DNA from: Streptomyces sp. KL109B
GTDB taxonomy: Bacteria; Actinomycetota; Actinomycetes; Streptomycetales; Streptomycetaceae
NCBI RefSeq assembly: GCF_030766935.1
Contig: NZ_JASERL010000015.1
Coordinates: 186,001 to 250,000, forward strand
Direction: 5' to 3'
Length of the DNA: 64,000 nucleotides
Position 1 is the first letter of the stretch. Every line of letters starts with the position of its first letter. A program made the translations under genes and the position numbers. This document shows, piece after piece, positions 1 through 8,500 of this stretch. The notes under the pieces are model-generated. The model searched no databases, had not been told where the DNA came from, and worked only from the letters and a program-made list of their open reading frames with translations.

Positions 1-681
1 CGGCACGATGGGCCGGCTGCCCTCCCCCGCCCCGTGGTCGTCGCTGACGACGACGGCGATCTCGCGGGGCACCGGCCACTGCGCGGTGTGCGCGAGGTCC
101 GCGATGGCCTCCGGGGAGACGGGCGGGTCGGCGGTGAGGAGGTCGATGAGGCGGCTGCGTCGCTGCTGGAGTTCGCCCGCCGTGTGGAGCCTGGCCTCCG
201 TGTATCCGGCGGTGGTGGCGGCGGCCATCTCGTCGAGGTGCAGGAACATGGCCTCGCCGAAGGCGACGAGGACGTTGGGCGGGAGCCGGTCGGCCTGGAC
301 GAGTTCGGTGACGCGCCGCCAGGTGACGCGGGCGCCGAGCCGCAGCGCCGCCTGGAACGAGTCGAGGCTGCGGCCCTCGTCCGCCTCTCCCCTGCCGATC
401 CGCTGGTACGTCGCCTTCACGTCCTCCCAGTCGGTCTCGGAGTCGGCGACGCGGGCGAGGAAACCTTCGAGGGCCTGCTCGACGCCGCGGTGCACGACGT
501 GCATGTACGTGTCGTCCATGGGCCGCGCGTACTCGGCGATCTCGGTTCTGATGGCGCGCACGACCTCTTCGGTGAGGTCGCCGAGGAACGGGCGGAGCTG
601 GTCGTCGAGTTCGGCGGGGAAGTTCCTGAACGGGGCGCCGTTCACGGTCCGTTCGCGCGTGCCGTTGGCGGTGTCGAGCAT
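1..681 (-). CDS. PucR-type transcriptional regulator, N-terminal part (runs off left edge)
   Basis: Only the first 227 residues are present; the gene continues beyond position 1, so its DNA-binding end is not visible. The ATG at 679-681 follows a GGAGGG ribosome site. The visible protein is the long helical region usual at the front of Streptomyces PucR regulators (RsbRD-like fold), with 'GEADEGRSLDSFQAALRLGA' around residue 110 and the beginning of the next domain ('REIAVVVSDDHG') near residue 205. Family members end with a PucR-type helix-turn-helix. It diverges from the adenylate-forming gene at 864, and the gap contains a perfect palindrome, so control of the neighbouring lipid locus is plausible but inferred. 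The family call rests on overall pattern, not on the missing helix-turn-helix. Confidence 0.75.
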   Translation of the reverse strand, partial: MLDTANGTRERTVNGAPFRNFPAELDDQLRPFLGDLTEEVVRAIRTEIAEYARPMDDTYMHVVHRGVEQALEGFLARVADSETDWEDVKATYQRIGRGEADEGRSLDSFQAALRLGARVTWRRVTELVQADRLPPNVLVAFGEAMFLHLDEMAAATTAGYTEARLHTAGELQQRRSRLIDLLTADPPVSPEAIADLAHTAQWPVPREIAVVVSDDHGAGEGSRPIVP

Positions 682-778
682 GTGCGCTCCCTCCGTGTGC
701 AGGTCCGTCAGGGTGCGGTGACGATACTGCCGGGTTCTTGTGGGGACCCGTAGAAGGCGAACAGAAACCGGGGTGAGC

Positions 779-798
779 CTTGTCACCGGAGTGACAAG
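779..798. promoter_or_regulatory. Perfect palindrome, probable operator
   Basis: CTTGTCAC and GTGACAAG form an 8-bp perfect inverted repeat around a 4-base centre (CGGA). It lies between the divergent PucR-type gene (start 681) and adenylate-forming gene (start 864). Nearly the same word, TTGTCACCGG..TGACA, recurs at 3735-3752 in the other divergent region of this locus, which suggests one regulator binds both. No terminator role is likely, since both flanking genes point away. Confidence 0.6.
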
Positions 799-863
799 AC
801 GGCGCCCGGTGCTGCGCGAAGGGACACAAGTGGCGGGGGTGTGCGGTGCGCCACGATCCAGTC

Positions 864-2174
864 ATGACGGACCTGTTCACGGGTGGGCGTCGCGAAGCGC
901 CGCCACTCTCCCCCGCCCTCGCCCTGCCAGCGCTGCTCGACGACGCGGCCCGCCGCCACGGCGCGCGCACGGCGCTGATCGGACCCGGTCGGCGGCGCAC
1001 CGGGTTCCGCGCGCTGCGCCGCTCGGCGGTCCGGGTCGCGGCGGGCCTCGCCCGGCTCGGGGTGCGGCCCGGGGAACGGGTGGCGCTGCTGCTGCCGGAC
1101 TGCCGGGAGTCGGTGGTGGTGTGTCATGCGGTGTGGCGGCTGGGGGCGGTGGTGGTGCCGCTGGATCCGGCGCGGCGGTGGGCCGACACGTCCGCGGTGG
1201 TCGTCGTCGCGCCGCGCGGTGCGGCGACGGAGGTCTCCCGGGCGTGGCGCGGTGCGGCGCTGCGGGCGGTGGTGGCGGTGGACGGGGACGCCGCGCAGGA
1301 GGTCGTGCAGGGAGACGCACGGGAAGACGCGCCGGGTGTGTGCGTCGGCTACGGCGACCTCGACACCCGCCACGCCTCCGCCCCGCTGCCCGCGGGACCC
1401 GCCCCCGGTGATCTCGCGGTCGTGCTGCACCCGCGGGACGGCACGCCGGTCGGGCTGCGGCACCGCAACCTCGTCGCGGCGGCGCGCCAACTGGCCGCCT
1501 GGCACGGGGAGTCGGGCGGCCGCGTCATGTCGTTGGTGCCGGTCCACCGCGCCCAGGGCCTCGTCCTCACGGTGCTGGCGCCCCTCCTCACCGGCTCCCG
1601 CACCGTGCTCGCGCCCCGGGACCCGGCCCCGCTGGCCGTGCTGCGCGCCGCCCGCCGCCGCGCCCCCACCCTGCTCGCGGCGCCGCCCGCCGCCCTGCGC
1701 GGCCTCCTCGACCGGCCCGCCCACGAGCGGGAGGCGCTGGCCACGGTCCGTACGATCCTCACCGCGCCGCTGGACCCGGGGACGGGAGACAGGGCCCGCG
1801 CCGCGCTGGACGCGCGCGTCGTCGAGGCGTACGGGCCCGAGGCCGCGGCGGGTGTCGCGCTCGCCAACCCGCCGTCGGCGGACGCCCGTCCCGGCACGGT
1901 CGGCCTGCCGCTGCCCGGTACGGAGGTACGGATCGCGGTCGAGGGGGTGCCGGAGGTGGACGTACTACCGGGGCACGCGGGCGAGTTGCTGCTGCGCGGG
2001 CCTCAACTGGGCCATACCACCGGCCTGTTGGTGGGCGGCTGGCTGCGGACGGGGCGCCTCGCGGTGCGCGGCCCCGACGGCTACGTCACGCTCCTCGGCC
2101 GCACTCCAGGACCCGGCGTCACCTGGCGGCCCGGCCCCGGTGCCGCCCGGGCCTCCGCAACGCCACCAACGTGA
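864..2174 (+). CDS. Degenerate adenylate-forming (AMP-binding) enzyme
   Basis: A 436-residue member of the acyl-CoA synthetase/AMP-ligase superfamily that lacks the usual C-terminal subdomain and whose core motifs have decayed. The phosphate-loop motif, normally YTSGTTG..KGV, reads 'VVLHPRDGTPVGLRHRNLV'; the YGxTE motif reads 'YGPEAA'; the hinge motif TGD..DGY reads 'TGRLAVRGPDGYVTLLGR', with the ATP-ribose aspartate replaced by arginine. It is therefore probably not a working ligase and may be a partner or pseudoenzyme of the acyl-AMP ligase at 3842. The ATG at 864 is preferred: CACGAT ends 6 bases before it, a spacing typical of leaderless mRNAs here. A GTG at 846 in the same frame is the alternative. 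The 3' end overlaps the convergent exporter gene by 56 bases. Confidence 0.7.
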   Translation: MTDLFTGGRREAPPLSPALALPALLDDAARRHGARTALIGPGRRRTGFRALRRSAVRVAAGLARLGVRPGERVALLLPDCRESVVVCHAVWRLGAVVVPLDPARRWADTSAVVVVAPRGAATEVSRAWRGAALRAVVAVDGDAAQEVVQGDAREDAPGVCVGYGDLDTRHASAPLPAGPAPGDLAVVLHPRDGTPVGLRHRNLVAAARQLAAWHGESGGRVMSLVPVHRAQGLVLTVLAPLLTGSRTVLAPRDPAPLAVLRAARRRAPTLLAAPPAALRGLLDRPAHEREALATVRTILTAPLDPGTGDRARAALDARVVEAYGPEAAAGVALANPPSADARPGTVGLPLPGTEVRIAVEGVPEVDVLPGHAGELLLRGPQLGHTTGLLVGGWLRTGRLAVRGPDGYVTLLGRTPGPGVTWRPGPGAARASATPPT

Positions 2175-3573
2175 CGACCGCCCCCAACAGCACACACCCG
2201 GCGGCCAGTTGGAGCCCGGTGTCGTAGCCGTCGAGGAAGGCCGTGCGCGGGTCGACGCCGTCGCGCAGCGCCTCGCGCTCGGTGCGGGTGAGGACGACGC
2301 CGACGAGTACGACGCCGAACACCCCGCTGATCTCGCGGGCGGCGCTGACGAGACCCGAGGCCATGCCGGTGCGGGTCGCGCGCACACCCGCCACCGAGCG
2401 CACCGTCAGCGGTGTGGTGAGCGAAGAGCCGACGCCGATCAGGACCAGACCCGGCTGCAGGTCGGCGTACGAGGCGTGCAGGCCGGTGCCCGACACCCAC
2501 AGCAGCCCGACCGCGACGAGCGCGAGCCCGGCCGCGATGGAGCGGTGGGCGCCCATGAGGCGGGCCGCGCGCTCGGCCAGCGGCGTGCACAGCAGCAGCG
2601 CCCCGGCCAGCGGCAGAAACGCCAACCCCGCCTTCACCGGCGAGAATCCGAGTACGTGCTGGAGGTAGAGCGCGGTGAAGAAGAACACGCCGTTGACACC
2701 GATGCCCCACAGCACCTGCGCGGCGACCCCGCCGACGAGGAACCGGTCGCGCAGCATCCGCAGATCGATCAGGGGCAGGAACGTGCGCGCCTCGACGACG
2801 AGGAAGGCGAGGCCCGCCGCGCCCGACAGCGCGAGGAACAGCGGCACGGGCGGGGTGCTGAAGGAGTGTTCGCCGCCGGTCACGAGCGCGTACGTGAGGA
2901 GGAACAGGGCCGTCGTGGACAGCACGACTCCCGGTACGTCGAGGAGACCCACCAATCCACCGGCCCGGCCCCGGCCCCGGCCCCGGCCCCGACCCATTCC
3001 CCGGTCCCGCGACCGCTCCGCGCCCGGCACGGCAGGCACCAGCAGCAGCGCGAGCGCGCCGAACGGCACGTTCAGCAGGAACACCCAGCTCCAGCCCCAG
3101 TGTTCGGTGACGAACCCGCCGATCACCGGTCCGAGCGCGAGCGCCACGGCCAGCGACGCCGTCCACAGGCCGACGGCGGTGGCGCGGCGCCCGGCCGGCA
3201 GGTCGGCCGCGACGACGGCGAGGGAGGCCGGGATGACGAGCGCGGCCCCGGACCCCTGCACGGCGCGCGCCGCGACGAGCGCGGCGCCGCTGTCGGCGAG
3301 GGCCGCCGCGCCGGAGGAGGCCGTGAACACGACGAGGCCGACGGCGAGCACGGGCCGCCGCCCCACCAGGTCGGTGAGCCGCCCGCCGACGAGCAGCAGC
3401 GCCCCGAACGACAGCACGTAGCTGGTCGCGACCCACTCCAAGTCGGCGACGTCGAGGCCGAGTTCGTCCTGCACCGTGGGCAGGGCCACATTGATGACCG
3501 TGTTGTCGAGCGTGGTGAGGAAGCCCGCGAGGCACAACAGCACCAGCAGGGCCGACAGCCTTCCCCGCCGCAT
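2119..3573 (-). CDS. MFS drug/metabolite exporter, DHA2 (EmrB/QacA) type
   Basis: A 484-residue polytopic membrane protein with about 14 membrane segments. The first helix carries the DHA2 signature 'LDNTVINVALP' and is followed by the GGRLTDLVGRR loop (motif A of the superfamily). Such proteins export small molecules by proton antiport; here the likely cargo is the product of the adjacent lipid/polyketide operon, by context only. The start is the ATG at 3571-3573, because GGGAGGT sits 5 bases upstream; a longer in-frame start at 3603 has no ribosome site. A cytoplasmic loop contains a Gly-Arg run encoded by a GGCCCC repeat (2966-2990). The leader contains a hexamer array (3603-3649). Confidence 0.92.
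   Translation of the reverse strand: MRRGRLSALLVLLCLAGFLTTLDNTVINVALPTVQDELGLDVADLEWVATSYVLSFGALLLVGGRLTDLVGRRPVLAVGLVVFTASSGAAALADSGAALVAARAVQGSGAALVIPASLAVVAADLPAGRRATAVGLWTASLAVALALGPVIGGFVTEHWGWSWVFLLNVPFGALALLLVPAVPGAERSRDRGMGRGRGRGRGRAGGLVGLLDVPGVVLSTTALFLLTYALVTGGEHSFSTPPVPLFLALSGAAGLAFLVVEARTFLPLIDLRMLRDRFLVGGVAAQVLWGIGVNGVFFFTALYLQHVLGFSPVKAGLAFLPLAGALLLCTPLAERAARLMGAHRSIAAGLALVAVGLLWVSGTGLHASYADLQPGLVLIGVGSSLTTPLTVRSVAGVRATRTGMASGLVSAAREISGVFGVVLVGVVLTRTEREALRDGVDPRTAFLDGYDTGLQLAAGCVLLGAVVTLVALRRPGRHRGRAAR
2966..2990 (-). repeat. GGCCCC hexamer repeat inside the exporter gene
   Basis: About four copies of GGCCCC in frame with the exporter gene, encoding alternating Gly and Arg in the hydrophilic loop between the two halves of the transporter. 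Changes by whole units would keep the frame and only alter loop length. Confidence 0.8.
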
Positions 3574-3602
3574 CCCGCACCTCCCGTCCTCACCGACACT
3601 CA

Positions 3603-3649
3603 CGCCTACGCATACGCCTACGCATACGCCTACGCCTACGCCTACGCCT
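3603..3649. repeat. Hexamer array, about 7.8 units of CGCCTA/CGCATA
   Basis: Units of CGCCTA and CGCATA alternate, then end in a uniform run. The array lies in the divergent region between the exporter (start 3573) and the acyl-AMP ligase (start 3842), just upstream of the exporter ribosome site. A change in copy number would change promoter or leader spacing without touching a protein. Confidence 0.9.
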
Positions 3650-3734
3650 CAGGAACGACGCCTCTCCCTGGGGATTCTCGGTTCGCGCACGGTGCGCGCA
3701 CTGCTCTGCGAGGCGCCGATTCCGCCGCCCCGAG

Positions 3735-3773
3735 TTGTCACCGGTTTGACAGTTCGGACCGGACCAACTGTCA
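3735..3773. promoter_or_regulatory. Operator cluster with three TGACA/TGTCA half-sites
   Basis: TTGTCACCGG at 3735, TGACAGTT at 3747-3754 and AACTGTCA at 3766-3773. The last two form a perfect 8-bp inverted repeat with an 11-base spacer, and the first two match the palindrome at 779-798. The cluster lies about 70-105 bases before the acyl-AMP ligase start and between divergent genes, where a locus-specific regulator would act. Which protein binds is unknown; the PucR-type gene at the left edge is a candidate. Confidence 0.6.
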
Positions 3774-3841
3774 GCGACTCGTCTTTCTCCGCCGTCGCGC
3801 CCCGGCGGAACCTGGGGCACCCACCACCCCATGGAGCCGCC

Positions 3842-5542
3842 ATGACGCACGAGATGTCACCCGAGGCCACGCCGCTCCTCACCGACCGGCTGCACCAGTG
3901 GGCCGCCGAGCACGCCCACCAACGGGCCTTCACCCAGGTCGACTTCCCCGATCCGCACTCGCCCGGACTGCACCGCACGCTCGGCTGGCGGGCCCTCGAC
4001 GCGCGGGCCCGTGCGGTCGCCGAGCGGCTCGCGCGGACGGCGGTGCCCGGCGACCGCGCGGCGCTGCTGCTGCCGCAGGGCCTCGACTACGCCGCGGCGT
4101 TCCTCGGCTGCCTGTACGCGGGGGTGATCGCGGTGCCGCTGTTCTGGCCCGAACTCCCGGGCCACGCGGGGCGGTTGGAGTCCGTGCTGGACGACTGCGA
4201 ACCGGCGTGCGTGCTCACGGACACGGACTCGCACCAGGACGTCGACGCGTTCACGCGGGCTCGGGCCGGGCAGCCTCAGGTGCTCGCCGTCGACGACCTG
4301 CCACCCGCGCCCGAGGGCTCGCGGCTGCCCCGCCCAGCCCCGGGCGACGTGGCCTACCTCCAGTACACCTCGGGCTCGACCCGCGCCCCGGCCGGGGTGA
4401 TGGTGACGCACGCGAACGTCGTCGCCAACGCCCGGCAGGCCGTCGCCGCGGTCGGCGCGGCGCCCGGCCTGAGCACGGCGGTGGGCTGGCTGCCGCTCTT
4501 CCACGACATGGGTCTCGTGCTGAGCATCGCGGCGCCGGTGTTCGCCGGGTATCCGTCCGTGCTGCTCACCCCGCAGGCGTTCCTGGAGCGCCCCGAACGC
4601 TGGCTGCGCCTCCTCGGCGGCTACCCGGGCACGATCAGCGCCGCGCCCAACTTCGCGTACGACTACTGCGTGGCGCGCGTCGACGCCGCCGACGTCACGG
4701 ACCTGCGGCTCGACCGGGTGGCGACGCTGCTCAACGGGAGCGAGCCGGTGCGGCCCGCGACGCTCGATCGGTTCGCCGCCGCGTTCGCGGGCGCCGGGCT
4801 CGCGCCCGAGGCGCTGTGTCCCGCGTACGGGCTCGCCGAGGCGACGGTGTTCGTGACCGCCGACCGGGGTGACGCGCCGCCGCGCACGGTGGAGTGCGAC
4901 GCGGCCGAGCTCGCGAAGGGTGTCGTGACCGCGCGTGCGGGCGGGGGCGCGCGGCTCGTCGACTGCGGGTGGCCGGTCGGCCAGGACGTGCGGATCGCGG
5001 ACCCGGACTCGCGGGCCGTGCTCGACGCGGGGCGGGTCGGCGAGATCGAGGTGCGGGGGCCGAACGTCGGGTCGGGGTACTGGAAGCAGCCGGAGCGGAC
5101 GGCCGAGACCTTCCACGACGGGTGGCTGCGGACCGGGGACCTGGGCGCGCTGCACGACGGCGGGCTGCTGGTCACCGGGCGGCTCAAGGACCTGATCGTC
5201 GTGGACGGCCGCAACCACTATCCGCAGGACATCGAGGAGTCGGTGCAGTCCGCGCCCGCCCTCAGCGCGCTGCTGCGCAGGGACAGGATTGCCGCGTTCC
5301 AGGTGCCGGACGGCGGTCTCGTCGTGGTCGCGGAGGTGCGGCGGGGCACCGAGCCCGACGAGGACATGACGCTGGCGGCGTGCCTCGCGGCGCGCCGGGC
5401 CGTCACCGCGCGACACGGTCTGCGGCTTGCCGATCTCGTGCTGGTGCCCGCCGGTTCGGTGCCGCGCACGTCGAGCGGGAAGGTGGCGCGGGCCGCCTGC
5501 CGGGAGCGGTTCCTCACCGGAGCGCTCGGGGGATCGCGGTGA
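3842..5542 (+). CDS. Fatty acyl-AMP ligase (FadD32-like FAAL)
   Basis: Activates a fatty acid as acyl-AMP and hands it to an acyl carrier protein domain rather than to CoA. The 566-residue protein shows FAAL-type motifs: 'YLQYTSGSTRAPAGVMVTH' (phosphate loop), 'GWLPLFHDMGLV', 'LLNGSEPV', 'CPAYGLAEATVFVT', 'GWLRTGDLG', 'GRNHYPQDIE' and the C-terminal 'VPRTSSGKVAR' lysine. The ATG at 3842 follows GGAG at a spacing of 5. Its stop overlaps the GTG start of the synthase (GTGA), so the two are translationally coupled, matching the pairing of FadD32 with Pks13 in mycobacteria. The natural acyl partner should be the N-terminal carrier domain of the next protein. Chain length cannot be read from sequence. 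Confidence 0.93.
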   Translation: MTHEMSPEATPLLTDRLHQWAAEHAHQRAFTQVDFPDPHSPGLHRTLGWRALDARARAVAERLARTAVPGDRAALLLPQGLDYAAAFLGCLYAGVIAVPLFWPELPGHAGRLESVLDDCEPACVLTDTDSHQDVDAFTRARAGQPQVLAVDDLPPAPEGSRLPRPAPGDVAYLQYTSGSTRAPAGVMVTHANVVANARQAVAAVGAAPGLSTAVGWLPLFHDMGLVLSIAAPVFAGYPSVLLTPQAFLERPERWLRLLGGYPGTISAAPNFAYDYCVARVDAADVTDLRLDRVATLLNGSEPVRPATLDRFAAAFAGAGLAPEALCPAYGLAEATVFVTADRGDAPPRTVECDAAELAKGVVTARAGGGARLVDCGWPVGQDVRIADPDSRAVLDAGRVGEIEVRGPNVGSGYWKQPERTAETFHDGWLRTGDLGALHDGGLLVTGRLKDLIVVDGRNHYPQDIEESVQSAPALSALLRRDRIAAFQVPDGGLVVVAEVRRGTEPDEDMTLAACLAARRAVTARHGLRLADLVLVPAGSVPRTSSGKVARAACRERFLTGALGGSR

Positions 5543-8500
5543 GCGCCGGGCAGCGGGTGCGGGAGGTGCTGGTCGAGCGGCTCGGCGCCTGGTACGGGGT
5601 GGCGGCGGACGAGGTGACGGACGACCGGCCGTTCGCCGACCTCGGCCTGACCTCGCGGGACGCGGTCGCGCTGACCGGGCTCCTCGGCGAGGCGGTGGGG
5701 CGGCGGCTGCCTGCGACGCAGCTGTGGGACACGCCGACGCCGGGCGCGCTGGTGGCGGCGCTGACGGGGGCGGGGGTTCCGGAGGAGGCGGCTTCGCAGG
5801 AGGCGCTTCAGGGGCAGGGCGCGACGAGCCGGCCCGGTGAGCCCGTCGCCGTCGTCGGAGTCGGCTGCCGCTTCCCCGGTGGGGCCGACTCCCCGGCCGC
5901 GTACTGGAAGCTGCTCACCGAGGGTCGGGACGCCGTGGGCACGGTTCCGGACGGCCGCTGGGAGCCGTTCGTGCCACCCGGCGGTGAACTCCCCGCCGAC
6001 CTCTCGCGGCACGGCGCGTTCCTCCCCGAACTCGCGGACTTCGACGCGGAGTTCTTCGGCATCGCGGCGGACGAGGCCGTCGCGCTCGACCCGCAGCAGC
6101 GGCTGCTGTTGGAGGTGGCGCGGGAGGCCCTCGACCACGCCGCGCTGCCCGCGCCCTCGCTCGCGGGGACCCGCACCGGGGTGTTCGTCGGCGTCAGCGG
6201 TACCGAGTACGCCCATCTCACCGCTTCGGATCCCCGGTCGGTCACGCCGTGGACCGCTCCCGGTGGCGCGCTGAGTGTGGCCGCGGGCCGCCTCTCGTAC
6301 GCCCTCGATCTGCGCGGGCCGAGCCTCGCGGTCGACACGGCCTGTTCGTCGTCGCTGGTGGCGGTCGACCACGCGCTGCGGGCGCTGCGCGACGGCTCGT
6401 GCGACACGGCGCTCGCGGCGGGCGTGAACGTCCTGCTGTCGCCCGCGGTGACGCTGGGTTTCCAGCGGGCGGGGGCGCTGGCGGGCGACGGCCGGTGCAA
6501 GGCGTTCGACGCGGCGGCGGACGGCATGGTGCGCGGCGAGGGCTGCGGCGTCGTCGTCCTCAAGCGGCTCGCGGACGCCGAGCGGGCGGGCGACCGGGTC
6601 CTCGCCCTGCTCACGGGCTCGGCGGTGAACTCCGACGGCCGCTCCAACGGGCTCACCGCGCCGAACGCGTCCGCGCAGCGCGCCCTGCTCGCTCAAATGC
6701 ACGGCTCCGATGGCCAGTTGGTGGACTACGTGGAGGCGCACGGCACCGGCACCCCGCTCGGCGACCCCATCGAGGCGGGTGCGCTCGGCGCGGTGCTCGG
6801 CCGGGGCCGCTCGCCCGAACTGCCGTTGCTGATCGGCTCGGTGAAGACGAACCTGGGCCATCTGGAGGCCGCCGCCGGGATCGCCGGGCTCATCAAGACG
6901 GTCCTCGCGCTGCACCACGACGAGCTGCCGCCTCAGCTCCACTTCACGGGCCCGCCCGAGCATGTCGACCTCGACGCGCTCGGCCTGCGCGTCGTCGACA
7001 CCCCGCAGCCGTGGCCGCGCTACTCGGGCACGGCGACGGCGGGCGTCTCGGCGTTCGGCTTCGGCGGCACCAACGCGCACGTGGCGCTCGCCCAGTACCC
7101 GCACCCGGCGACGGCGGACACCGAACGCCCGCCCGGCCAACCGGCCATCACCCTCATCGACGCGCCCACGGACGACCGACTCCGCTCGCAGGCAGGCGAG
7201 TTGGCGGACTGGCTGGACTCCCCCGAGAGCCGGGGCACCGAACTCCCGGACCTGGCCCGCACCTTGTCGGGCCGCACCGGTCGCGGCCGGTGCCGCGCCG
7301 CCGTCGTCGCCCGCGACCTGCCCGGCACCGCGACGGCCCTGCGCCGCCTCGCCACCGGCGCACCGGACAGCCGCCTCGTCACCGCGACGTCGGCCCGGCC
7401 CACCACGGGCCCCGTATGGGTCTTCTCCGGGTACGGCTCGCAGTGGCCCGGCATGGCGCGCGAACTCCTCGCCACGGAGCCGGTGTTCGCCGCGAGCCTC
7501 GACCGCATCGCACCGGCCCTGCGCGAACACGCGGGCGTCGACCCGCGCGCCGCCACCGCCCCCGACGCCGACCTGTCGTCCCCGGCCGTCGTGATGCCCG
7601 TCCTGTACGCCCTTCAGGTCGCGCTCGCCGAACTGTGGCGCTCGTACGGGGTGGAGCCGGCGGCCGTCGTCGGGCACTCGCTGGGCGAGATCGCGGCGGC
7701 GGTCGTGGCGGGGGCGCTGGACCCGGGGACCGGGGCGCGGATCGTGGCGGTGCGCTCGCGCCTGCTGGCCACGCTGGAGGGCGGGGCGATGGCGGTGGCG
7801 GACGTGCCCGCGTCCGACGTGGCCGACTCCGCCCGCGAGTTGGAGACTTTGAACGTCGCCGTGCACGCCTCGCCCGCGCAGTGCGTCGTCACGGGATCGG
7901 CCTCCGACGTGGACACGTTCGTCGCCCGGGTCACCGCGCGCGGCGGCTTCGCGCGCGGGCTTCCGGTGACGGGTGCCGGGCACTCCCCCGACGTCGATCC
8001 GCTGCTCGACGAGTTCGCCTGGGAACTGGGCGCGGTGCCGCACGGGCGGCCCGAGTGCCGCCGCTACTCCACGGTCCTGGACGACCCGCGCGCCGACGAC
8101 CCGTACGACACCGGGTACTGGCTGGCGAACCTGCGCCGACCTGTGCGGTTCGCGCAGGCGGTGCGGGCGGCGGCCGAGGACGGGCACCGGGTGTTCGTCG
8201 AGGTCGCCCCGCATCCCACGCAGGCGCACCCGCTGGCCCGCACCCTGGAGGCGGTCGGCGGTGACGCGCCGCTGATCCTGCCCACGCTGCGCCGGGGCAC
8301 CGACGACGCGGTCACCTTCCGGTCCTCGCTCGCCTCGCTCCTGGTGCACGGCTGCCCGGTGCCGTCCGCGCGGGAGATCCTCAACCCCGGCGGCCGGATC
8401 GTGGACGTGCCCTCGCCGCGTTGGCGCCACCGCCGGTTCTGGGCGGGCGAGACACCGGAGCCCGTCGCGCCGGTGGGTGACTCGGCGGCGGCCCCTGTGA

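Noticed and set aside
34..753. Plus-strand frames at the left edge
   Set aside because: The minus-strand reading gives a proper PucR-type protein with a ribosome site; the plus frames have no recognisable motif.
1126..4872. Open frame of more than 1200 codons on the plus strand across three genes
   Set aside because: Arg/Pro-rich, crosses the convergent exporter gene and two intergenic repeats; an out-of-frame shadow.
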